Positions 10,810 through 20,150 of a stretch of DNA of 64,000 bases are shown here, piece after piece. The position numbers and the translations under genes are program-made. The notes below the pieces were generated by a model that was not told the origin of the DNA, did not search any database, and saw nothing but the letters and a program-made list of their open reading frames with translations. Origin of the DNA: G965232465 sp965232465 (GTDB lineage Bacteria > Pseudomonadota > Alphaproteobacteria > JAQWUY01); the NCBI GenBank assembly GCA_965232465.1, contig OZ246977.1, positions 1,984,001 through 2,048,000 on the forward strand, given 5' to 3'. Each line of letters starts with the position of its first letter. Positions within the stretch are counted from its first letter, which is position 1.

Positions 10810-11634
10810 ATGCAAAAAAAACACCGACTTTATAAAAATCGCACATCACTGTTATCCCCTAAATCTGCGACACAAGAATTGGTTTTATATGGATTGCACC
10901 CTGTAATTGCGGCCATTCACAATCCCCATCGCCATATAAAAAGGATTCGGACTTGTGATGCAACATATGCCCAATTACCCCATCGTACACGCAAAATATT
11001 ATCAAATTATCAAACAGATGTTCAAATATGCAGCAAACGGGATATTGTCCACCATATTACCCATATGGTACCAGAAAATGCCCCCCATCAGGACATTGTT
11101 GCCATTGTATTCCCCCTGCCCCGTGTGGCATTGGAAACAGTGCTAAATGATATATCCCCAGACAATGCCAATACAGTGGTTATCTTGGACCAAATATGCG
11201 ACCCCCACAACATTGGAGCTATACTGCGAAGCAGCGCCATATTCGGGGCGAAAGCCGTCATCGTTGTCGATAAAAACAGCCCCCATGAAACGGGCGTATT
11301 GGCAAAATCCGCATCGGGGGCATTGGAAAAAATCCCTTTTGTACGGGTGCATAACATGAAACAATGCTTAACAACCCTGAAAAAACATGGGTTTTGGTGC
11401 GTGGGATTATCGGGCAATGCACAAATGGATATACGCCAATACACCCCCCCACAAAACACCGCCCTTATTGTGGGGGCAGAAGGCACCGGCATGCGCCATT
11501 TGACCGAAAAAACATGTGATGTATTGGTACGAATCCACACCCCAAATGCGGATTCTGTGATCGACAGCCTGAATGTATCAAATGCGTTGGCAATTTCATT
11601 ACACCATATTACAAACTGTACAAATCCCCCTTAA
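10810..11634 (+). CDS. rlmB: 23S rRNA (guanosine-2'-O)-methyltransferase, SpoU family
   Basis: The 274-residue protein is a SPOUT-class RNA ribose methyltransferase. The N-terminal substrate-binding domain begins at LVLYGLHPVIAAI. The SpoU core shows motif 1 (DPHNIGAILRSSAIFGA), motif 2 (ALIVGAEGTGMRHLT) and motif 3 (IDSLNVSNALAISL), which form the knotted SAM site. Full length matches RlmB/TrmH-group-3 proteins, which methylate G2251-type positions in 23S rRNA; the exact target nucleotide is inferred from the family. It is a single gene transcribed divergently from the tRNA-Tyr unit. Confidence 0.93.
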   Translation: MQKKHRLYKNRTSLLSPKSATQELVLYGLHPVIAAIHNPHRHIKRIRTCDATYAQLPHRTRKILSNYQTDVQICSKRDIVHHITHMVPENAPHQDIVAIVFPLPRVALETVLNDISPDNANTVVILDQICDPHNIGAILRSSAIFGAKAVIVVDKNSPHETGVLAKSASGALEKIPFVRVHNMKQCLTTLKKHGFWCVGLSGNAQMDIRQYTPPQNTALIVGAEGTGMRHLTEKTCDVLVRIHTPNADSVIDSLNVSNALAISLHHITNCTNPP

Positions 11635-11691
11635 AATATTGTGCTCAAATGATAACATAGACTAAAATATACCCTTACATTTAGATTAAGG

Positions 11692-11720
11692 TTGCATTTA
11701 ATCACATATTTATTTATACT
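11692..11720 (+). promoter_or_regulatory. Sigma-70-type promoter for the peptide ABC operon
   Basis: TTGCAT (11692-11697) and TATACT (11715-11720) are separated by 17 bp. The predicted start leaves a leader of about 140 nt before the substrate-binding protein gene. Confidence 0.55.
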
Positions 11721-11868
11721 CAAAAAATATGGCATTTTAGACATGGCATTCTGAACATGGTTTGTGTCTGCTGTATGTTTTAAGAGTATGATCCTACATT
11801 TAAGTATATCTGATATGGTGAAGTATGGTCATACATTGTTAATGACGAACAGAAATGAGGAGCTGATT

Positions 11869-13404
11869 ATGAGAAAAATCACATCTATTTTAAATAAAGT
11901 GGCGGTATTAATGGCCACAACAGCTATAATGGCAACAGCTGTTTATGCAAAAACTTTTAAGATTGCCTATGATGCGGATCCGGTTACCCTGGATATTCAA
12001 GAACAATTATCTGGGGGGATGTTGCAACATTCCCATTTGGTATTTGATCCATTGGTACGATGGACAAAAGACCTGCAGATTGAACCCCGATTGGCAACCC
12101 GTTGGGAACAACCCACCCCCACAACTATGATTGTTACCTTACGCAAAGGGGTAAAATTCCATTCTGGCAACGATTTTACCGCAAAAGATGTTATCTTTAC
12201 CATTAACCGTTTGCAGACTTCCCCTGACTTTAAGGGTATCTTTAACAAAATTACCACTGTTGAGGCTACCGACGATTACACTGTTAAAATCACCACAGGG
12301 GAACCCTATCCATTGTTGTTAACAACCTTAACTTATGTTTTCCCAATGGATGCAAAGTTTTATGAGGGTCGGGATGAAATCATAAAAAATGGACCCAGTT
12401 TTGCCTCCACAAACTCTTCTGGAACGGGACCTTTTATGGTAACCGAACGCCAACAAGGTGTCAAAGTTGTATATAGCAAATTTGACGAATACTGGGCAAA
12501 CCGTGGTAATGTGGATGAAATTATCTTGACGCCTATTTCTGAAAATGGCACCCGTACAGCGGCGTTGTTGTCAGATGGAGTGGACTTTATTTCACCTGTT
12601 GCCCCAGCAGATTTCATGCTGATTGAAGCAAATAGAAAACAATTATTGACCATTCCCGGTACACGGATTATCACCTTTCAAATGAACCAAAAACGCCACG
12701 AAGCTCTTGCCAATGTAAAAGTACGACAAGCGATTGTGCATGCCGTGAACAACACGGCTATTGTCAAGAAAATCATGAATGGCTTTGGTACAGTTGCGGG
12801 GCAAATGTCGCCTATGGGGTATCAAGGATATAACAAAGACCTAACCCCACGGTATGACTTAAAAAAAGCCAAGGCGTTAATGAAAGAAGCTGGGTATGAA
12901 GATGGGTTTTCTGTGACTATGATGGCACCGAATAACCGCTATGTAAACGATGCTAAAATCGCCCAAGCGGTGGCATCGATGTTGGCAAAAATCAAAATCA
13001 AGGTCGATTTGAAAACAATGCCAAAAGCACAATACTGGCCAAAATTTGACGAACGGGCGGCGGATATTATGATGATTGGGTGGCATTCCGATACGGAAGA
13101 TTCCGCTAACTTCTATGAATTCTTATCCATGTGTCCCAATGCAGAAACAGGGACAGGGGCGTACAACGCAAACGAATACTGTAATCCAAAAGTGGACGAA
13201 TTGACCTTAGCAGCAAACAAAGAAACGGATGTGGCAAAACGCTCCGCCATGTTGCAACAAGTCGAAGCCATTATGTATAATGATGCGGTGTTTGTCCCCT
13301 TGCATTGGCAAAACTTGGCATTTGGGCAACGCTCTGGCGTAAATGCAGCCCCTGTTGTCAACGCCCTAAACTTCCCATACTGGGGGGATTTGGTCATAGA
13401 TTAA
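11869..13404 (+). CDS. ABC transporter substrate-binding protein, peptide/opine type (SBP family 5)
   Basis: This periplasmic receptor for a peptide-class ABC importer has 511 residues. The start MRKITSILNKVAVLMATTA follows a GAGGAG ribosome site and gives a Sec signal peptide cleaved after ATAVYA. SBP_bac_5 features follow: DPVTLDIQ near the N-terminus, LATRWEQP, TMIVTLRKGVKFHSG, FTAKDVIFTINR and a C-terminal NDAVFVPLHWQN. It heads an operon with its ATPase and permeases and is separated from them by a hairpin, so it is probably made in excess. The ligand (di- or oligopeptide, opine) cannot be told from sequence alone. Confidence 0.93.
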   Translation: MRKITSILNKVAVLMATTAIMATAVYAKTFKIAYDADPVTLDIQEQLSGGMLQHSHLVFDPLVRWTKDLQIEPRLATRWEQPTPTTMIVTLRKGVKFHSGNDFTAKDVIFTINRLQTSPDFKGIFNKITTVEATDDYTVKITTGEPYPLLLTTLTYVFPMDAKFYEGRDEIIKNGPSFASTNSSGTGPFMVTERQQGVKVVYSKFDEYWANRGNVDEIILTPISENGTRTAALLSDGVDFISPVAPADFMLIEANRKQLLTIPGTRIITFQMNQKRHEALANVKVRQAIVHAVNNTAIVKKIMNGFGTVAGQMSPMGYQGYNKDLTPRYDLKKAKALMKEAGYEDGFSVTMMAPNNRYVNDAKIAQAVASMLAKIKIKVDLKTMPKAQYWPKFDERAADIMMIGWHSDTEDSANFYEFLSMCPNAETGTGAYNANEYCNPKVDELTLAANKETDVAKRSAMLQQVEAIMYNDAVFVPLHWQNLAFGQRSGVNAAPVVNALNFPYWGDLVID

Positions 13405-13420
13405 TCTATACCCTATTGCA

Positions 13421-13450
13421 TATGGTGGGAATGGGGGGATTCCCACCATA
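13421..13450 (+). terminator. Intercistronic hairpin after the substrate-binding protein gene
   Basis: TATGGTGGGAAT and ATTCCCACCATA pair perfectly over 12 bp around a GGGGGG loop. The T-tract after it is weak (TTCTTAT), so a 3'-stabilising or partly terminating hairpin is likelier than a full stop. Such elements often raise binding-protein mRNA above that of the membrane components. Confidence 0.7.
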
Positions 13451-13502
13451 TTCTTATAACAATACCAACCGCACAAGGATAAAATGGCAAGGATAAAATG
13501 AT

Positions 13503-15203
13503 ATGTCCTTATTACAGATACAAAATTTAAACATTGATTTTCCCATGCGTCATACGACTTTCCATGCAGTGCGTAATGTATCATTGCACATTTCCCCCGG
13601 CGAAGTGGTCGGGGTTGTTGGCGAATCGGGGGCGGGAAAATCCACCGTTGGCAATGCTATTATAAACCTATTATCCGTACCGGGGCGAATCGCAAGCGGT
13701 GATATTCGCCTACACAACACCCAAATAGCCGATTTAAACGACCGGCAAATGCAGCCCATTCGGGGAAGACGCATCGGGCTTATTAGCCAAGACCCCATGA
13801 CATCATTAAATTCCTTATTTACCGTTGGCGATCAGTTGTGTGAAACCATGATCCAAGGTTTGGGAATATCGAAACAAGATGCCCGCACCCGTGCCATCGA
13901 ATTGTTACAACAAGTGGGCATTACAGATGCCAAAAACCGCATCGACCAATACCCACATCAGTTTTCTGGGGGAATGAGACAACGGGTGGTAATCGCCATT
14001 GCATTGTCGTGTAATCCCGAATTGATTATTGCCGATGAACCCACAACCGCATTGGATGTGTCTGTACAAGATAAAATTCTCGATATCATCAAGACCCTGT
14101 GTAAACACCATCAGATTGGGGTTATGCTGATTACCCATGATATGGGGGTGATTGCCAACACCGCCGATCGAGTCGTTGTTATGTACAATGGGGAAATTGT
14201 CGAACAAGGCACGACCAAACATATTTTACATACCCCCGAACACCCCTATACCAAGGCGTTAATATCGGCCGTTCCCCCATCACTGAAAAAAATTGACCGC
14301 TTTCCCTTGGTGCAACATATCGAATCAGAAGACCATAGATTACCATCGATCGACATTAAAAATCATTGGTTGGGCGAAAAAAATATAGACACCCTGTGCA
14401 ATGACATATTGCAAGTGAAAAATGTATCCCTGTTTTTTAAAACCAAAGATTCGTTTTTTGAAAAAAATCGGGAATATGTAAAAGCCAACCAAGATGTATC
14501 GTTTACCATTACCAAAGGTACCAGTTTTGGCTTAGTTGGCGAATCTGGATCGGGAAAATCAACTATTGCAAGGGTGATTGCCGGATTATACACCCCCCAA
14601 CAAGGGCAAGTGATTTATAATGATATGGACTTAACCGCCTTAACAGAAAATCAACGCCGACCTTACAGGCAAGACATTCAAATGATTTTTCAAAATCCTT
14701 ATTCTAGCCTAAATGCCAAGAAAACTATTTATGATATTATCGCTGAACCTATTTTATTCCATAAAATCGCCAAAAAACAGCAGGTATCGCAAATTGTAAA
14801 AGATTTGTTAAACCATGTAAAATTGGGGGGTACAGCGGCGGGAAAATACCCCCATGAATTTTCAGGGGGACAACGGCAACGCATATCGATTGCCCGTGCA
14901 TTGGCAACCCGCCCCAGTATTTTAATCTGTGATGAACCCACATCCGCCCTCGATGTATCGGTGCAAGCCCAGATTTTAAACCTGTTAAAAGACCTGCAAG
15001 ACGCTATGGGCTTAACCCTGTTGTTTATCACCCACGATTTACCAGTAGTCCGGCAAATGTGCGACCACATAGCGGTTATGCAGCATGGTAAAATTATTGA
15101 AATGGCGGCAACAAATACCCTGTTTGAACATCCCACCCACACATACACGGCGGAATTATTGGAACTGATGCCATCCTTAGACAAGGCAAAGGATAAATTA
15201 TGA
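13503..15203 (+). CDS. Fused double ATPase of a peptide ABC importer (DppD-DppF type)
   Basis: One 566-residue chain holds two ABC ATPase domains. Domain 1 (about 1-255) has Walker A GESGAGKST, signature FSGGMRQRV and Walker B LIIADEPT. Domain 2 (about 300-555) has GESGSGKST, FSGGQRQRI and LICDEPT. Each is followed by the peptide-transporter C-terminal extension (HPYTKALISAVP in domain 1, HPTHTYTAELLELMP in domain 2). In many bacteria the two are separate genes; the fused form is known in proteobacteria (GsiA/YejF type). Its stop overlaps the next permease start by 4 bp. Confidence 0.95.
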   Translation: MSLLQIQNLNIDFPMRHTTFHAVRNVSLHISPGEVVGVVGESGAGKSTVGNAIINLLSVPGRIASGDIRLHNTQIADLNDRQMQPIRGRRIGLISQDPMTSLNSLFTVGDQLCETMIQGLGISKQDARTRAIELLQQVGITDAKNRIDQYPHQFSGGMRQRVVIAIALSCNPELIIADEPTTALDVSVQDKILDIIKTLCKHHQIGVMLITHDMGVIANTADRVVVMYNGEIVEQGTTKHILHTPEHPYTKALISAVPPSLKKIDRFPLVQHIESEDHRLPSIDIKNHWLGEKNIDTLCNDILQVKNVSLFFKTKDSFFEKNREYVKANQDVSFTITKGTSFGLVGESGSGKSTIARVIAGLYTPQQGQVIYNDMDLTALTENQRRPYRQDIQMIFQNPYSSLNAKKTIYDIIAEPILFHKIAKKQQVSQIVKDLLNHVKLGGTAAGKYPHEFSGGQRQRISIARALATRPSILICDEPTSALDVSVQAQILNLLKDLQDAMGLTLLFITHDLPVVRQMCDHIAVMQHGKIIEMAATNTLFEHPTHTYTAELLELMPSLDKAKDKL

Positions 15204-16174
15204 TTAAATTTTTATTCAAACGGCTGATACAAGCCACCATTGTAATGTTTTTTATCAGTATAATAGCATTCGCAATTCAAGGCGGACTAGGCGATCCCAC
15301 CCGTGAATTAACGGGTATGAGTGTTACATTGGAACAACGGGAAGAATTGCGGGATCGCATGGGATTAAACGACCCATTTGTGGTACAATACATGCGTTTT
15401 GTCAGCAAAGCATTACAGGGGGATTTCGGCACTTCGTACTTCTTTAAACGCCCGACAATCGATATTATACTGGAAAAAATGCCCGCCACATTGGAATTGA
15501 CATTCTTATCCGCATTGATCATCCTTGTTACCTCTATACCACTGGGCGTACAGTGTGCGATTCACCCAAAATCATTGCTCAGTAAGTGTATTATGGGGAT
15601 TAGCATTCTGGGTATATCTGTGCCTGTATTTTTAACGGCAATACTTTTAATATTTGTATTTTCCATATCGCTCGGCTGGATGCCATCATTTGGACGGGGG
15701 GATATTACCCCTATTATCGGATCATGGCATACAAATTTCTTAACTATCGATGGCTGGAAACATATTATTATGCCCTCTGTTGCGTTGTCATCAATTGTGT
15801 TGCCATTGTTTATCCGCTTAGTACGGGCGGAAATGCTGGAAAATTTACATTCGGATTATGTAAAATTTGCCAAAGCCAAAGGTTTAAAAAACAGTACTGT
15901 ATATTATAAACATGCCCTAAGAAATACGCTGTTACCAGTGGTGACTGTGGGGGGATTACAAATTGGAACTATGGTTGCATATACGATTTTGACCGAAACT
16001 GTATTTCAATGGCCTGGTATGGGCTTTATGTTTCTCGAGGCCATTAAACGATCGGATATTCCATTAATTACCACTTATTTAATTGTTGTTGGTTTTATTT
16101 TTGTTATCACCAATACAATTGTCGACATAATATATGGACTTATCAACCCAACCGTAAAGCTGATCGAAGGATAA
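15200..16174 (+). CDS. Peptide ABC transporter permease (DppB/OppB type)
   Basis: The 324-residue inner-membrane permease has a first membrane helix at residues 8-28, the periplasmic GDPTREL...LGLNDPFVVQYMRF region typical of DppB/OppB, and about five further helices. The EAA loop for ATPase docking is YVKFAKAKGLKNSTVYYKHALRN (about residues 219-241). The start overlaps the ATPase stop (ATGA), so the pair is translationally coupled. Confidence 0.95.
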   Translation: MIKFLFKRLIQATIVMFFISIIAFAIQGGLGDPTRELTGMSVTLEQREELRDRMGLNDPFVVQYMRFVSKALQGDFGTSYFFKRPTIDIILEKMPATLELTFLSALIILVTSIPLGVQCAIHPKSLLSKCIMGISILGISVPVFLTAILLIFVFSISLGWMPSFGRGDITPIIGSWHTNFLTIDGWKHIIMPSVALSSIVLPLFIRLVRAEMLENLHSDYVKFAKAKGLKNSTVYYKHALRNTLLPVVTVGGLQIGTMVAYTILTETVFQWPGMGFMFLEAIKRSDIPLITTYLIVVGFIFVITNTIVDIIYGLINPTVKLIEG

Positions 16175-16178
16175 ACAA

Positions 16179-17081
16179 ATGATAAAATCACGGTTTTGGT
16201 ATAACTTCCTACAAGACAAAGTAACGATTATATCGGCGGCGGTGGTGATGGCGTTGTTTATTGGTGCTGTATTTGCCCCCATTCTTGCCCCACATACGCC
16301 CTATGATTTGGAAACGCTGGATATTTTAAATTCACAGCTACCGCCATTTTGGTACGAAGATGATGGCAGCACAGAATTTTTACTTGGCACAGATACACAA
16401 GGACGGGATATTTTATCGACCATTTTATATGGGTTGCGGGTATCCTTGATTATTGGTTTTTGTGCAGTGGCATTTCAAATGATCCTAGGGGTAACGCTGG
16501 GGATGGTTGCGGGGTATTATGGGGGGCGAATCGATACGATTTTAATGCGCATTGCCGATATTCAGCTATCGTTTTCCACAATGATGGTGGCAATTATTGC
16601 CCTTGCCATTGTGCAAGCCGCCTTTAGCACACAAGTATATTCTAAGTTCGCTTTGTTAATTTTAATCTTTGTTATTGGCATTGCCGAATGGCCTAAGTTT
16701 GCCCGCACAGTGCGGTCTTGTGTGTTGGCAGAAAAAGAAAAAGAATATGTAGAATCCGCCCAAGTATTGGGAATTACCAAGTTTCGAATCATGTTCTCCC
16801 ATATATTACCAAACTGTGTCAGCCCGATTTTTGTCATCGCCACAGTGCAAACCGCCGAAGTTATTATTACTGAGGCAAGCCTGTCCTTTTTGGGGCTGGG
16901 CATGCCGGTAAACCGTCCATCGCTTGGATCTTTGATTTCCTCTGGATTCGAATATATCTTTTCTGGATATTGGTGGATTACTGTATTTCCCGGAATTGTA
17001 TTGGTAATTTTTGTATTATCTGTTAATCTGTTGGGCGACTGGTTACGAGATTATTTCAATCCAAAGGTTTATAAAGAATAA
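16179..17081 (+). CDS. Peptide ABC transporter permease (DppC/OppC type)
   Basis: The 300-residue second permease starts 4 bp after DppB-like. It begins with a cytoplasmic stretch and a helix at about 17-37 (OppC_N), then LLGTDTQGRDILSTILYGLRVSL, a hallmark of DppC/OppC, and the EAA loop EYVESAQVLGITKFRIMFSHILPN. The last helices end at LLGDWLRDYFNPK. With its partner it forms the transmembrane channel of the importer. Confidence 0.95.
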   Translation: MIKSRFWYNFLQDKVTIISAAVVMALFIGAVFAPILAPHTPYDLETLDILNSQLPPFWYEDDGSTEFLLGTDTQGRDILSTILYGLRVSLIIGFCAVAFQMILGVTLGMVAGYYGGRIDTILMRIADIQLSFSTMMVAIIALAIVQAAFSTQVYSKFALLILIFVIGIAEWPKFARTVRSCVLAEKEKEYVESAQVLGITKFRIMFSHILPNCVSPIFVIATVQTAEVIITEASLSFLGLGMPVNRPSLGSLISSGFEYIFSGYWWITVFPGIVLVIFVLSVNLLGDWLRDYFNPKVYKE

Positions 17082-17974
17082 TGACAATACGCATTTTTTG
17101 TTTTTTAGTGCTGTTTACCCCGCTGGTGGGGTTGGCAAATGCCCCGTATATGCAATTAGGATATGGCATTTATGTGGGGGGCTTACACATTGGCAATATC
17201 GAAACAGACTTGTTTATCGATGGCGATTCGTATACATTTAATGGATATGCCCGCACAACAGGATTTACAGATTTTTTGGCACGGCTTCTTGCTGTATCCA
17301 CATCCAGTGGTAATATCACCGCCGATGGATTTTATAAATGGAATCGCCATACCAATACCAGCACCGCACGGTTTGGGGATAATTATTCGATTTTAGTACG
17401 CAATCCGAATGGGGAAACCAAGCTGACCCGATACCCAGATCGCAATGAAATCAATTTACAAAACCTTGATGGCAACCCCCTTGCCAAGGCAAATGATCCC
17501 ATGGCAACTTTCTTAAATATGATGGTACAAACTGGACAAATTGGCACATGTTCCCAAAATGTAATTATTATTGCCAACCATTTTTTATACCGCATGAACA
17601 CGGTAAAATCGTATGACCTTACCATTGATAAAACCACATACAATGTGGCACAGGGCAAGGCGTTAGCGTGTGACTTAGACTTTACCCGCTTGGATCAAGA
17701 AAAAAACCTGTCTGCTTATAAAAAGCTGGATGGCTCAGGGGATGGGGAAGCAAAATCCCCCACCATATTTTTTAAAAAACTAGCGGATATTCCATACGCC
17801 CTACCAGTACTGGTGCAAGCAAAAGAAAGACGATTTGGGGCATTTCGCATGCACCTGCAATATGTTAAGTATGGGGATACGGTCTTACAAGCGGGCAAAT
17901 GGAAGCCAAAATTGACACTAACCCCCGAAAATATAAATACATTGCAACGCATACGGGACACTTTAAGCCAATAG
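17081..17974 (+). CDS. DUF3108 family periplasmic protein
   Basis: The 297-residue product has a Sec signal peptide (FLVLFTPLVGLANA) and then a beta-rich domain matching DUF3108 in layout: LGYGIYVGGLHIGNIETDLFI near the mature N-terminus, TTGFTDFLARLL, and repeating strand-like segments to the C-terminus. Its start codon overlaps the permease stop by one base (TAATG), so it is the last gene of the importer operon. DUF3108 proteins are envelope proteins of uncertain role; coupling to a peptide importer might mean cell-wall peptide or envelope work, but that is inference. Confidence 0.8.
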   Translation: MTIRIFCFLVLFTPLVGLANAPYMQLGYGIYVGGLHIGNIETDLFIDGDSYTFNGYARTTGFTDFLARLLAVSTSSGNITADGFYKWNRHTNTSTARFGDNYSILVRNPNGETKLTRYPDRNEINLQNLDGNPLAKANDPMATFLNMMVQTGQIGTCSQNVIIIANHFLYRMNTVKSYDLTIDKTTYNVAQGKALACDLDFTRLDQEKNLSAYKKLDGSGDGEAKSPTIFFKKLADIPYALPVLVQAKERRFGAFRMHLQYVKYGDTVLQAGKWKPKLTLTPENINTLQRIRDTLSQ

Positions 17975-18069
17975 GCGTGGCTCCAGAAAATGGGGATGTC
18001 TTAAAGAAGCAAAAAATTTGGAAAAACAACAAGCTATAGTTAATTTTATATAAACCCTAAAATTTATAA

Positions 18070-18750
18070 TCACATATCCCTATGACTTCCCCAGTTTATG
18101 GGGGTTTTTCCATGATTTTTAAGGTATGTGTTGGCTTTTGAAAAATGTTTACACCCAAAAAATCCCCCCTTGTTAGCGGACAAAGGCGATGGATGATGGG
18201 CGGTTAATATACAATGTTTTTGCCTATCGATGTATTTACAGAAAAATTTTGCATGCCTTCCCCATAATATAAAAACAATATTCTCATAATGGGCATTTAT
18301 GTGGTAAATAATATTTGTGGTGACATTTTCCCAACCGATGTTTTTGTGGCTGTTCGCCTCAGCTTTGCGGACGGTTAGGACAGTGTTTAACAACAACACC
18401 CCTTGTTCCGCCCATGTGCTTATATCCCCATGCGGTGCGGGGGGGATACCCATATCCGTATATAATTCCCTGTATATGTTTTGTAAACTGGGGGGGATTT
18501 TTTGTCCCTTGGGCACTGAAAATGCAAGCCCCATGGCTTGATTTGGGGCATGATAGGGGTCTTGTCCGATTATCACCACTTTTATAGTATGCGGGGGTGT
18601 CAGCTGTAACGCCCGCCACACCAATGGAGCAGGGGGAAATATATCCGCATTTTTGGGTTCATTTTGTAATATATCGACAATGCGTACATAATCACCAACA
18701 CAAATACAATCGACCCAATTGCTGGGAATGGGGGGGATTTCATATGACAT
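18070..18750 (-). CDS. ung: Uracil-DNA glycosylase, family 1
   Basis: Ung removes uracil from DNA. The 226-residue protein starting at MSYEIPPIPSNW follows an AGGAGT ribosome site. The water-activating motif GQDPYHAPNQAMGLAFSVP and the leucine-loop motif HPSPLSANKGGFFG are intact, as is the LLLNTVLTVRKAEANSH segment of family 1. An upstream in-frame ATG at 18828 adds 26 residues without a ribosome site. It is transcribed alone and convergent to the DUF3108 gene. Confidence 0.96.
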   Translation of the reverse strand: MSYEIPPIPSNWVDCICVGDYVRIVDILQNEPKNADIFPPAPLVWRALQLTPPHTIKVVIIGQDPYHAPNQAMGLAFSVPKGQKIPPSLQNIYRELYTDMGIPPAPHGDISTWAEQGVLLLNTVLTVRKAEANSHKNIGWENVTTNIIYHINAHYENIVFILWGRHAKFFCKYIDRQKHCILTAHHPSPLSANKGGFFGCKHFSKANTYLKNHGKTPINWGSHRDM

Positions 18751-18838
18751 ATGAATATACTCCTGATGTTTTAATTGACAATTTTTCCCTATGGTACAAC
18801 AAAATACAGTATATGTCAAAAACAACACTTTTTTATAC

Positions 18839-18867
18839 TTGACTGTATATAACTTTTATAATATACT
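18839..18867 (+). promoter_or_regulatory. Sigma-70-type promoter for the iron-binding protein gene
   Basis: TTGACT (18839-18844) and TATACT (18862-18867) have a 17-bp spacer and lie 68 bp before the gene. The AT-rich stretch between promoter and start could hold an iron-response operator, but I see no clear Fur-type palindrome. Confidence 0.65.
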
Positions 18868-18934
18868 AAATTGGTACGATTTAACTATATTGTACAATCT
18901 TTATTTAGTTTAAAGCAAGAAAGGAAAAATTTAA

Positions 18935-19957
18935 ATGAAAAAATTATACTTAGCGTTAATGGCACTGACTGTGTCCGCTCCTGTGGTATATGCGGGGGGC
19001 GAGGTTAATGTATATTCATACCGTCAAGAGTTTTTGGTCGAACCGCTGTTTAAAGCATTCGAAGCAAAAACAGGGCATAAGGTAAATGTAAAATATGCAA
19101 AATCTGGCTTGATTGAAAAAGTCCAGTCTGAGGGTAAAAATACCCCGGCGGATGTGATTATGACCGTCGATATTGCCAATTTGAAAAAGATTAAAGATTT
19201 GGGAATTTCTGAAAACCTAAGCACGCCAACCCTACGGGCAAATATCCCCACCAGCATGCGCGACCGGGATGGGGCATGGTTTGGGCTTTCCCAGCGTACA
19301 CGGATTATATATGCGTCCAAAGAGCGGGTGAATCCAAATGCTATTACATCTTATTTGGACTTGGCAAAGCCCGAATGGCAAGGAAAAATTTGTATGCGTC
19401 CAGCCACCCATAATTACAATATTGGGCTGTTTTCATACATGATTGCACTACATGGGGAACAACAAACAAAACAATGGCTCAGAGGTTTAAAAGCAAACCA
19501 AGCTCGCCCCCCACAAGGCAATGATCGTGCCCAAGTAAAAGCCATATACGAAGGCGTATGTGATGTGGCGATTGGCAATGAATACTACTATGGTAAAATG
19601 TTAGCGGATTCGGCACAAGTGCCATGGGCAAAATCCGTTAATATCATATGGCCAAACCAAGACAAAAATGGTGTACACACAAATCTGGCGGGTATTGCCT
19701 TAACCAAATATGCCCCCCATCGTGAAGTGGCGATTGCATTGATTGAATACTTGTCATCCCTCGAAGCACAAACCATGTTTGCCGAAGGCAATTATGAACG
19801 CCCTGTAAACCCACAGGCAAAGGTTTCTGATACAGTAAAATCTTGGTACCCTGCCAGCGGTACACTGAAAATTGATTACAGTGTATCCTTGACTGATATT
19901 GCCAATAATGCCCCCCGTGCATTGGAATTGGTAAACCAAGTGGGATTAAACCAATAA
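18935..19957 (+). CDS. Iron(III) ABC transporter substrate-binding protein (FbpA/FutA type)
   Basis: The 340-residue periplasmic protein has a signal peptide cleaved near VVYAGG, then EVNVYSYRQEFLVEPLFKAFEAKTG, typical of the ferric-ion binding family. The motif IGNEYYYGKM carries the tyrosine cluster that ligates Fe(III) in FbpA/FutA proteins. VAIGN and the C-terminal EYLSSLEAQTMFAEGNYERPVNP also fit. No permease or ATPase lies next to it, so it must work with a transporter encoded elsewhere or be an orphan. It ends at a clear terminator. Confidence 0.9.
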   Translation: MKKLYLALMALTVSAPVVYAGGEVNVYSYRQEFLVEPLFKAFEAKTGHKVNVKYAKSGLIEKVQSEGKNTPADVIMTVDIANLKKIKDLGISENLSTPTLRANIPTSMRDRDGAWFGLSQRTRIIYASKERVNPNAITSYLDLAKPEWQGKICMRPATHNYNIGLFSYMIALHGEQQTKQWLRGLKANQARPPQGNDRAQVKAIYEGVCDVAIGNEYYYGKMLADSAQVPWAKSVNIIWPNQDKNGVHTNLAGIALTKYAPHREVAIALIEYLSSLEAQTMFAEGNYERPVNPQAKVSDTVKSWYPASGTLKIDYSVSLTDIANNAPRALELVNQVGLNQ

Positions 19958-19991
19958 ACATATCTTAACAAGTACCATATTTAATAAAAAG

Positions 19992-20028
19992 TCGGGACGA
20001 TATGTATGTATATATCGTCCCGATTTTA
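19992..20028 (+). terminator. Rho-independent terminator after the iron-binding protein gene
   Basis: TCGGGACGATAT pairs with ATATCGTCCCGA around a short loop, followed by TTTTAT. It lies 34 bp after the stop codon. Confidence 0.85.
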
Positions 20029-20150
20029 TACAGAAATATAAATAAACAAGCCCAATCAAAATGCTTGCATTATACAATATAGTTGTAGTATATTCGAAAC
20101 ATACAAGTAAGAAAAAATGAAAGTATACAAAAAGTTAGAGAGAAATACTA

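Noticed and set aside
18597..18842. Plus-strand 81-residue frame over the ung start
   Set aside because: It overlaps ung, whose motifs are certain, and has no recognisable features.
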